Translations under genes and position numbers: made by a program
Source of the DNA: JBCAWW01 sp039024315
Lineage (GTDB): Bacteria; Bacteroidota; Bacteroidia; J057
Direction: 5' to 3'
NCBI GenBank assembly: GCA_039024315.1
Contig: JBCCQN010000228.1
Span: 1 to 12,835 of the forward strand
Length of the DNA: 12,835 bases
In this document: one piece after another, positions 7,312 through 12,835 of the stretch
How the letters are laid out: each line of letters begins with the position of its first letter
Numbering within the stretch: position 1 is the stretch's first letter
Notes under the pieces: generated by a model
What the model was told of the DNA's origin: nothing
Databases searched by the model: none
Seen by the model: only the letters and a program-made list of their open reading frames with translations

Positions 7312-9513
7312 ATGATCAATCAGTTATGGAGATACAGTCATTTTGCCTTGGCTGTATCTTCTTCTGTTTTTGTATTGTTAGCCTCCATCACTGGAGGGAT
7401 TTTGGCTCTGGAGCCAATCGAAAACAAATTACAACCTTTTAGTAAAGCAGCGTTGAGCGAGTTGAGACTAGCCCCTTTGGTGGATAGTCTGCAGGGCCGC
7501 TATGATGAGGTTTTGGAACTCTCCATTGACGCAAACGAATTTGTGCAGGTGGCAGTCATCGGTATGGTGGATTCCCTCGATGGCGATTTTTACATCAATC
7601 CTGTCAATGGAGCCAAGATCGGAGATATTCCGAGTCAAAAGCCTTTTTATAAATTCGTCACCAATCTGCATCGCTCTCTCTTTCTCAAGACGATTGGGCG
7701 AGTTTTTGTAGGCCTGACCTCCTTCTTTATGTTTTTGATAGCCATATCTGGCTTACTGCTTTTTATCAAGCGACAAAATGGGCTGCGCTATTTTTTCAAA
7801 AGACCCATCAAGGAGACCTTCGCCCAGCATTATCATGTTATCCTAGGGCGATGGATGCTGATGCCTATCCTAATCATTGCTTTGACCGGCGTTTATCTTT
7901 CCTTAGTTCGCTTTTCGATTATTGAGGATAAAGATCCTGTTCTCCATTATCAATCAGATTCGATCAGTAGTAAAGGGCAAATACCACTTGTAGAGTTCGA
8001 AATATTTCAAAACACCTCACTCTCAGAGGTTCGGAAATTAGAGTTTCCCTTCTCCCCTGATGTCGAAGACTTTTATACCCTCAGCCTGCAAGACCGCCAG
8101 TTCAAAATCAATCAGATCAACGGCAATATTGAAGAAGAATTGCGCTACCCTTTGTCCAGCCAAATGTTTACCCTTAGTTTGAATTTGCATACGGGTGTTG
8201 GTAGTATAATCTGGAGTGTGGTGCTCTTGATCGCCTCGATCAATATTCTTTTTTTCATGTATACGGGAGCGATGATCTCATATCGCCGTCTACGCTCCCG
8301 ACTCAAAAACACCATCAAAGATACAGAGGCGGAAATCGTCATTCTGGTGGGCTCCGAAAATGGTACTACTCGTAGCTTTGCCCAAGTGTTGCAGCAAGCC
8401 CTACTCAAGCAGCAGCAAAAAGTATTAGTTGATGAGCTCAATGCCTATCGCCCTTTTCCTGCGATGAAGCATCTATTGGTCCTTAGTTCAACCTATGGTC
8501 TAGGCGAACCTCCTTCCAATGCACATAAATTTTTCTATCTGCTAGAGCAGCAACCCCCTCAGCAGTCGGTGCAATGTGAGATCGTGGGCTTTGGCTCTAG
8601 ATCCTATAAGGATTTTTGTCAGTATGCAATTGATATTGAGTCCGCCCTGCGGGCAACGCAACATTGTCAAGTCGAGAATGAGGCCTTTCTGATCAACAAT
8701 CAAAACTATACGAGCTTTGTGAGCTGGGCTCATGCTTGGTCGCAAAAAATCGATCTAGAGCTTGACCTGCCTCCTAAGCTGCTACCTAAAAAGGTGAAGA
8801 CCCATGACTTTGCCCTAATAGATAAACAACTATCGTCTGATGGGTATGCCGAGACTTTTTTACTTTATCTGAAGGCTAAGGGGCTACGTTTTAGTTCGGG
8901 GGATCTACTAGCCATCACCCCTCCGGAAGAGACTTTTGCTAGACAATATTCTGTGGCCAAGTTGGACCGAGATACGATTCTTTTGAGCATCAAAAAGCAT
9001 GAGACTGGGATTTGCTCCAACTATCTCCATCAACTAGAACTAAGGACTCAACTGAAAGCGGAGCTACAAATCAATAAAGCTTTTCACTTGCCCAAACGTT
9101 CATCCTCCATCAATTTGATCGCTAATGGGACTGGAATCGCTCCCTTTCTAGGTATGATGCAAGAGCATACTGCCCGTACACCTATCTATCTCTATTGGGG
9201 AGGGAGAAATGCTCAGTCTTATGAGCTCTACCGCCTGCAACTTGAAAAAGCCCTCGCCCAAGGCCAGCTGACGGATCTAAACCTAGCCTATTCTCGTCAA
9301 GAAAGTACGCATCGCTTTGTGCAGGATATTCTCATGGACCAGCAAGACGAGATAGCTCAGAGGCTAAAAGAGGGAGGGGTTTTTATGATTTGTGGTTCGC
9401 TGGCGATGCAGGATGCCGTCTTGAGCTTGCTTGAAGAAATCTCCCTGAGCTATCATGGCAAAGACCTTAGTTATTTCTTGAACAAAGGTCAAATCCTAAT
9501 GGATTGCTACTAG
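7312..9513 (+). CDS. PepSY transmembrane protein fused to NADPH-flavodoxin/FAD reductase
   Basis: A 733-residue inner-membrane flavo-heme reductase in one chain. The N-terminal PepSY-TM half has helices at about 14-34, 131-152, 180-201 and 297-319. Histidines suited to bind heme are His10, His120 (NLHRSLF), His173/His175 (AQHYH) and His293 (NLHTG). The PepSY-type periplasmic loops lie between the helices. A basic stop-transfer segment (YRRLRSRLK) leads to a flavodoxin domain (about 341-480) with FMN loops SENGTT (348-353), STYGLGEPPSNA (393-404) and GFGSRSY (426-432). The FNR-like part has RQYS (544-547) and GICSNYL (566-572) for FAD, GTGIAPFLG (606-614), YSRQ (660-663) and CGSLAMQDA (694-702) for NADPH. 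It resembles CysJ or cytochrome P450 reductase. Related PepSY proteins such as FoxB reduce ferric siderophores, so NADPH to FAD to FMN to heme to periplasmic Fe(III) is the likely path. It is the last gene of the operon. Confidence 0.9.
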   Translation: MINQLWRYSHFALAVSSSVFVLLASITGGILALEPIENKLQPFSKAALSELRLAPLVDSLQGRYDEVLELSIDANEFVQVAVIGMVDSLDGDFYINPVNGAKIGDIPSQKPFYKFVTNLHRSLFLKTIGRVFVGLTSFFMFLIAISGLLLFIKRQNGLRYFFKRPIKETFAQHYHVILGRWMLMPILIIALTGVYLSLVRFSIIEDKDPVLHYQSDSISSKGQIPLVEFEIFQNTSLSEVRKLEFPFSPDVEDFYTLSLQDRQFKINQINGNIEEELRYPLSSQMFTLSLNLHTGVGSIIWSVVLLIASINILFFMYTGAMISYRRLRSRLKNTIKDTEAEIVILVGSENGTTRSFAQVLQQALLKQQQKVLVDELNAYRPFPAMKHLLVLSSTYGLGEPPSNAHKFFYLLEQQPPQQSVQCEIVGFGSRSYKDFCQYAIDIESALRATQHCQVENEAFLINNQNYTSFVSWAHAWSQKIDLELDLPPKLLPKKVKTHDFALIDKQLSSDGYAETFLLYLKAKGLRFSSGDLLAITPPEETFARQYSVAKLDRDTILLSIKKHETGICSNYLHQLELRTQLKAELQINKAFHLPKRSSSINLIANGTGIAPFLGMMQEHTARTPIYLYWGGRNAQSYELYRLQLEKALAQGQLTDLNLAYSRQESTHRFVQDILMDQQDEIAQRLKEGGVFMICGSLAMQDAVLSLLEEISLSYHGKDLSYFLNKGQILMDCY

Positions 9514-9534
9514 AAGCGTTCTGCGCAGCAGTAT
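9514..9534 (-). repeat. Dispersed hairpin repeat, copy 3 (compensated stem)
   Basis: AAGCGTTCTGCGCAGCAGTA begins at the base directly after the reductase stop codon. On the reverse strand the stem is CTGC/GCAG with loop TGC, followed by AACGCTT. It carries the same compensatory pair as the copy at 5075. The roughly 190 bases from here to the next gene show nothing else clear. Confidence 0.72.
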
Positions 9535-9723
9535 CCCTAATAGAGTACCCAAGCTCCATCTTTGGTCCCTGACCTTTTCCAAATTGAGAGTTGTTTTTTC
9601 ATTTGAAGAAAGTATTTAATGAATGCTTGTTTTTAACGTGTTGATTATTAGTTGTTTGTATGTGTGGCCCCAAACTTGAAACGCTGTAATCATACAGTTG
9701 CAAAATCCTTAAAACCTAGTAAA

Positions 9724-9882
9724 ATGAGTCAGCACAAAAATTATCAAGATTGGGCCATCATGATAGACGGAGAAGAAGCATTTCCATGGAACCCGAAAGA
9801 AGGAATCATGCCCAAGCGCCCTAAATCAATCGGCTCTCAAAGAAGACTCTCCCGCCCGCGTCGTTTACCTCGCCGTAGATAA
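9724..9882 (+). CDS. Small Arg-rich protein of unknown function (52 aa)
   Basis: I do not recognise this protein. It begins MSQHKNYQDWAIMIDGEEAF, has a central WNPKEG, and ends in a strongly basic tail (RRLSRPRRLPRRR) that could bind nucleic acid or ribosomes. There is no signal peptide or membrane segment, so it should be cytoplasmic. An upstream in-frame ATG at 9652 would add 24 residues, but I prefer 9724 because of the A-rich leader (AAAACCTAGTAAA) directly before it, typical of Bacteroidota start sites, and the soluble start. A strong intrinsic terminator 44 bases after the stop supports a real, separately ended transcript. No good promoter was found upstream. It could still be a chance frame. 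Confidence 0.5.
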   Translation: MSQHKNYQDWAIMIDGEEAFPWNPKEGIMPKRPKSIGSQRRLSRPRRLPRRR

Positions 9883-9926
9883 GACCCGCCTTTTTACCCA
9901 AACAAACACCAATACATTCAACACCA

Positions 9927-9962
9927 GTAGCGACGCAGATTTTGTGTCGCTACGTTTTTTTT
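9927..9962 (+). terminator. Strong intrinsic terminator after the small protein
   Basis: GTAGCGAC (9927-9934) pairs perfectly with GTCGCTAC (9946-9953). Three inner pairs (G-T, C-G, A-T) extend the stem to 11 bp around a five-base loop. A run of eight T (9955-9962) follows. This is the clearest terminator in the window. Confidence 0.85.
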
Positions 9963-9984
9963 GCCGCTCTGCGGAACGATTATC
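9963..9984 (+). repeat. Dispersed hairpin repeat, copy 4
   Basis: GCCGCTCTGCGGAACGATTA directly abuts the T-run of the preceding terminator. The stem is CCGC (9964-9967) / GCGG (9971-9974) with loop TCT, then AACGATTATC. The tail ATTATCTC matches the flank of the copy at 10229-10250 read on its own strand. Confidence 0.75.
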
Positions 9985-10025
9985 TCGGGTGCGGCATGCA
10001 TGCGAGCGCCTACCGTCCAAAATCA

Positions 10026-10043
10026 TTTCGACCTCTGTCGAAA
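10026..10043. repeat. Perfect 7-bp hairpin TTTCGAC/GTCGAAA
   Basis: TTTCGAC (10026-10032), loop CTCT, GTCGAAA (10037-10043). The TTCGAC core is shared with the left arm of the REP-like repeat at 10135, so this may be a short relative of it. Confidence 0.6.
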
Positions 10044-10071
10044 GGAAAATTGGAGGATTTCAGTATTGTGA

Positions 10072-10094
10072 CTAGGCAATTCCTTGTCGCCTAG
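10072..10094. repeat. 6-bp hairpin CTAGGC/GCCTAG
   Basis: CTAGGC (10072-10077) and GCCTAG (10089-10094) form a perfect stem with an 11-base loop. It lies four bases before the hairpin-repeat copy at 10099. The function is unknown. Confidence 0.45.
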
Positions 10095-10098
10095 GGCC

Positions 10099-10120
10099 AA
10101 GCGTTCCGCGCAGCGGTAAA
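10099..10120 (-). repeat. Dispersed hairpin repeat, copy 5 (left of a direct-repeat pair)
   Basis: AAGCGTTCCGCGCAGCGGTA plus two A. The stem is CCGC (10106-10109) / GCGG (10113-10116). All 22 bases are identical to the copy at 10229-10250 and in the same orientation. Confidence 0.85.
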
Positions 10121-10134
10121 GAAAAAATAAAGAT

Positions 10135-10216
10135 GCTTCGACAGGGCTCAGCAAGACAAAAGGACTTGTCTGCTTTACCTATTATGATCATTGTCACGTT
10201 GAGCCAGCCGAAACGC
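10135..10216. repeat. REP-like long imperfect inverted repeat
   Basis: The left arm 10135-10159 (GCTTCGACAGGGCTCAGCAA and five more bases) is an imperfect reverse complement of the right arm 10191-10216 (TTGTCACGTTGAGCCAGCCG and six more). The arms are separated by 31 bases. Matches cluster in the cores TTCGaC, GGcTCA and GACAA. It resembles the short palindromic repeats scattered between genes in many bacteria, and no coding content was seen in it. Confidence 0.65.
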
Positions 10217-10228
10217 CTTTATTGAGAT

Positions 10229-10250
10229 AAGCGTTCCGCGCAGCGGTAAA
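10229..10250 (-). repeat. Dispersed hairpin repeat, copy 6 (right of a direct-repeat pair)
   Basis: Identical over 22 bases to the copy at 10099-10120, with stem CCGC (10236-10239) / GCGG (10243-10246). The start-to-start distance between the two is 130 bases and they flank the REP-like inverted repeat. Confidence 0.85.
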
Positions 10251-10255
10251 CATTA

Positions 10256-10280
10256 AAAAAGCCTTGGAAAGCGGCTTTTT
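10256..10280. terminator. Bidirectional intrinsic terminator
   Basis: AAAAAGCC (10256-10263) and GGCTTTTT (10273-10280) form an 8-bp stem with A on one side and T on the other, so it could end transcripts from either strand. It sits just before the promoter candidate of the propeller gene and may insulate it. Confidence 0.6.
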
Positions 10281-10282
10281 CG

Positions 10283-10313
10283 TTGGTTTTAGGCTAGGCA
10301 TTGATTTTCTTTG
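10283..10313 (+). promoter_or_regulatory. Candidate promoter of the propeller-protein gene
   Basis: TTG (10283-10285), 20 bases, then TTTCTTTG (10306-10313). This differs from the TAnnTTTG -7 box at one defined base. A start near 10320 would leave a leader of about 20-25 bases before the ATG at 10343. Confidence 0.35.
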
Positions 10314-10342
10314 AGCTAATAGCAACCATAAAACTCAATTTC

Positions 10343-12835
10343 ATGAAATCATTTTTTCTTGGAAGCATACTCTTGTGTTTTGGTCTCAGTACGCAAGCGC
10401 AGTTACTAGACGACTGGACCATTTGGATGGCAGGAGTCAGGATGGATTTGGACTCTGCTTGTTCCGTAAAAGCGGAGTGTAATGATGCTGATCCCTTATC
10501 AAGGGACTATTGTGATGGTGAGTATTGTATCCACTCTCGGTCTAGATTCAATGCGGAAGCCAATTTTAAGGACATTGATGTGGATCAGGATGGTAATGTT
10601 TGGATTACGCATTTCCATTCGGTTTCTCGTTTCGACGGCACGAGTTGGACAACTTTTAATTCGGTAAATAGTGATTTTGGGAGTCGCCGTCCCATCGAAA
10701 ATACGCTACTTTTTAACACTACGATAGCACCTGATGGTAGGGTCGCGGTACTATCTGAAGGCAACGAATTTCATCTTTATGATGGGCGAGTTTGGCGGAA
10801 GGAGGTCTTTACGGATACAAGCCTTATTAGCACCTTTCTAGGCACTAGTACTAGCATTCGTAATGCTGAATTTGCTCCCAACGGAGATCTTTGGCTCACA
10901 ACGGATAGGCCTGATGGTTTAGCGGTGTGGGATAGCAGTAGTTGGACGGTTTTTACGGATTTTGGTGGAAATTTTACCAATCGGCAAGTGCGAGCCATTG
11001 ATTTTGCAGAAGATGGTACCGTTTGGGCGGCAACTGACGGTAGGGGAGTCTTTAGTTATGATGGGAACAATTGGACGGAGTACAACACCAGTAATAGCAA
11101 TATTCCCGATGATGATTTTTGGGACCTAATCGCGCTTGATGGAAAATTGTGGGGGATTGCTTCTGCTCCCTTCGGACGCCAATTGGCCCACTTTGATGGG
11201 ACTGATTGGGTTGATCCTTATTTTGGCACTTTCATAGCGCCCAATAGATCCCTTACCCATGACCAACAAGGACAGGTGATAGTCCCTATGTTAAATGCTT
11301 TTGCTCGTTTTGATGGGAACAGTTGGCAAATAACGGATATTGATACCCTTGGAATAACTAGTTCAACTGTGGATCAGATTGCGCTTGATAGCATGGGGCT
11401 TTATTGGCTCAAGAGTACTACTACCGCTACCAATAATGAATTTCAAGGACTAGAGCTTAGTACCTATGATGGCCTTAATTTGGACAAGATTCCGGTTTTT
11501 AAACCCGGTAGCACCCGAGAAAGTCAGACTCCTAACGGAGACATTTTATTCTCTCCGGGAGCTCTGAATTGGACCTTACGCTATAAGGTCAATGAAGATC
11601 AATTGGTGATTGATAGTTCCGTCTGGAGCACAGATTTTAGTCGCTATGGCGTTCAGGACACCAATGGTCATTATTGGCGAGCGGTGGCGGATGGCCCAGG
11701 AGTCGAACGATTTGATGGCTCTGGCTGGCAAGTGTGGAACAATAGCAATAGTAATCTGCCCAATTTGGCGGTCAATGGGGTCTATATCATGCCTGATGGT
11801 GGGGTGTGGATTCGGATGGTTACCCAAGGAGTCGCCTATTTCAATGGCTTTACTTGGGATGTTTACACCATTTCAAATAGTGACCTTAGCTCTGGTTCAG
11901 TGCGTGGTATTACTCAAGGCATTGATGGTACTATGATTTTTGCGCATCGCAATGGAGCCCTTGATTTCTTCAATGGTCAGACTTGGAAAAGGGTAGACCC
12001 TAGCAACAATAACAATGTAGATGCAAATAGAGAACACCAATTTGCTATTGAAGATACTAGCGACTTTTGGTATTGCTCAGATGGAGCAGGCGCTTTTCAT
12101 TACCAAAATGGCGTTTTGACCAATTTTAGCACCAGCACGATGCCCAATAGCGTGCCCACTGATGCGCTTGCAAGTATGGTTAGGCTTAACAATGGAGACC
12201 TCTGGTTTAGCAAAGGTTTTGATGGAATCATTACTTTCAACAATAGCAATTGGGGGAAGCTTTCTTTTGAAAGTTTACCGATCCCTAATGACATAATTTT
12301 TAAGCTTTTTAAAGATGAGCAGGACAATATTTGGATGGTAGGAACTTCCTTTTTGGCCAAAGCACGCGACAATACAGCCGATTTGGTCTATTCGGTGAGT
12401 GCCGAAACCTTCTATGACCAGAATTTAGATGGGCAGAAGGATTCTTTGGACACCCCGGTGCCTTATCAAAAGCTAAAACTTCAACCAGCGGGTTCCTTGT
12501 ATTTCAGCGATTCTCAAGGAGAGTTTTATGCCTTGAGCAGTGAGGGACAGCATACTTTGACGGTTTTGCCTGATCCTCTTCTCCAAACGGTCAATGGTAT
12601 TGATAGCTACACCTTTACTTTAGATTCTCTCAACGCCTCCCGCGATGATTTTCCCTTTCCGCTTCGTTATGAGCAAAGCGGAAGTGACTTGCTGGTAGAA
12701 TCCCAGATGGGGATGACCCGCTGTTCATGGGCATCTCGCATTAGTATCCAGGTCAAAAACCAAGGGAGCGCGACGATTAGTATGCCTTCGGTCCAATTGA
12801 TCATCGATCCTGGTTTGAGCTTTGACTATGCTAAC
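10343..12835 (+). CDS. Large secreted beta-propeller protein with SdrD-like domain, 3' end cut by window
   Basis: Open from the ATG to the right edge (831 codons, no stop). Residues 1-20 are a signal peptide ending STQAQ. From about residue 80 to 665 there are about a dozen propeller blades spaced about 43 residues, each with a DGxxW core and an F/Y-DG-xxW strand. Examples are DGNVWITH (84), GDLWLTT (182), DGTVWAATDG (224), GGVWIRM (486), SDFWYCSDG (573) and GDLWFSK (618). They resemble the regulator-propeller repeats of Bacteroidota. An SdrD/B-like domain follows at about 683-760 (FYDQNLDGQKDSLDTP), then the start of an Ig-like domain. The protein is probably at the cell surface, and a type IX sorting domain would be expected beyond the edge but cannot be seen. 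Residues 33-70 carry four Cys in an unusual insert before the first blade. The ligand or role is unknown. No histidine kinase part is present in the window. Confidence 0.85.
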   Translation, partial: MKSFFLGSILLCFGLSTQAQLLDDWTIWMAGVRMDLDSACSVKAECNDADPLSRDYCDGEYCIHSRSRFNAEANFKDIDVDQDGNVWITHFHSVSRFDGTSWTTFNSVNSDFGSRRPIENTLLFNTTIAPDGRVAVLSEGNEFHLYDGRVWRKEVFTDTSLISTFLGTSTSIRNAEFAPNGDLWLTTDRPDGLAVWDSSSWTVFTDFGGNFTNRQVRAIDFAEDGTVWAATDGRGVFSYDGNNWTEYNTSNSNIPDDDFWDLIALDGKLWGIASAPFGRQLAHFDGTDWVDPYFGTFIAPNRSLTHDQQGQVIVPMLNAFARFDGNSWQITDIDTLGITSSTVDQIALDSMGLYWLKSTTTATNNEFQGLELSTYDGLNLDKIPVFKPGSTRESQTPNGDILFSPGALNWTLRYKVNEDQLVIDSSVWSTDFSRYGVQDTNGHYWRAVADGPGVERFDGSGWQVWNNSNSNLPNLAVNGVYIMPDGGVWIRMVTQGVAYFNGFTWDVYTISNSDLSSGSVRGITQGIDGTMIFAHRNGALDFFNGQTWKRVDPSNNNNVDANREHQFAIEDTSDFWYCSDGAGAFHYQNGVLTNFSTSTMPNSVPTDALASMVRLNNGDLWFSKGFDGIITFNNSNWGKLSFESLPIPNDIIFKLFKDEQDNIWMVGTSFLAKARDNTADLVYSVSAETFYDQNLDGQKDSLDTPVPYQKLKLQPAGSLYFSDSQGEFYALSSEGQHTLTVLPDPLLQTVNGIDSYTFTLDSLNASRDDFPFPLRYEQSGSDLLVESQMGMTRCSWASRISIQVKNQGSATISMPSVQLIIDPGLSFDYAN

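Larger units (their letters stand above)
9883..10342. other. Repeat-rich intergenic region
   Basis: These 460 bases contain no credible gene on either strand. They hold a strong terminator, three copies of the ACCGCTGCGCGGAACG hairpin, two other hairpins, a REP-like long inverted repeat, a second terminator and a candidate promoter for the next gene, each listed separately. The density of folding elements is far above that of the rest of the window. Confidence 0.75.

Noticed and set aside
9652..9723. Longer N-terminus for the small Arg-rich protein from an upstream ATG
   Set aside because: The added residues lack a recognisable feature, and the A-rich leader sits at the internal ATG at 9724.
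2255..9998. Shared 10-mer GGCATGCATG at about 2257 and 9992
   Set aside because: It is short, self-complementary in part, and its flanks do not match, so it is too weak to call a repeat family.
9883..10342. CRISPR array or tRNA cluster in the repeat-rich gap
   Set aside because: Repeats are not evenly spaced, only two are identical in tandem orientation, there are no cas genes, and no cloverleaf could be drawn.
11610..11936. Open frames in other phases within the propeller gene (also 10482-10667 and 12100-12372 reverse)
   Set aside because: They lie inside a continuous frame with repeated propeller motifs and a signal peptide, and are chance shadows.

Overview
The window looks like chromosomal DNA of a marine or aquatic Bacteroidota, perhaps Saprospiria-like. 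The lineage is inferred from four things: a TonB-dependent receptor carrying a carboxypeptidase-type regulatory domain, a secreted beta-propeller protein of the kind usually exported by the type IX system, a promoter matching the Bacteroidota -33/-7 consensus (TTTG, 19 bases, TAGGTTTG), and little use of strong Shine-Dalgarno sites. No rRNA, tRNA, CRISPR array, transposase or phage gene was seen.

Layout. Positions 1-2167 hold two minus-strand genes: a histidinol-phosphate-aminotransferase-like PLP enzyme with a twin-arginine signal (1001-2167), followed by an AEC-family permease that runs off the left edge (1-949). A 435-base divergent region leads to a plus-strand TonB-dependent outer-membrane receptor (2603-4996). 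After a 299-base gap holding hairpins, a weak terminator and a good promoter comes a compact three-gene operon (5296-9513). It encodes a secreted ankyrin-repeat protein, a DUF2271-type periplasmic protein and a PepSY membrane protein fused to an NADPH/FAD/FMN reductase. A small Arg-rich protein of 52 residues (9724-9882) with its own strong terminator follows. Then comes a 460-base gene-free stretch full of repeats, and finally a large secreted propeller protein (10343 to the right edge).

How the genes may work together. The most coherent reading is an iron-assimilation module. The TonB receptor would import a ligand such as a ferric chelate across the outer membrane. The PepSY-reductase fusion would carry electrons from cytoplasmic NADPH through FAD, FMN and membrane histidine-ligated heme to the periplasm. 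The ankyrin and DUF2271 proteins would be periplasmic partners. The receptor has its own transcription unit, so its link to the operon is by proximity only.

The least-explained signal is a family of short intergenic hairpins (consensus ACCGCTGCGCGGAACGCTT). There are six copies in about 12.8 kb, all between genes, and the stem shows a compensatory base-pair change. Two identical 22-base copies bracket a second, REP-like inverted repeat at 10135-10216. A third hairpin type (TACCTAG..TTAGGTA) lies just downstream of two of the copies.
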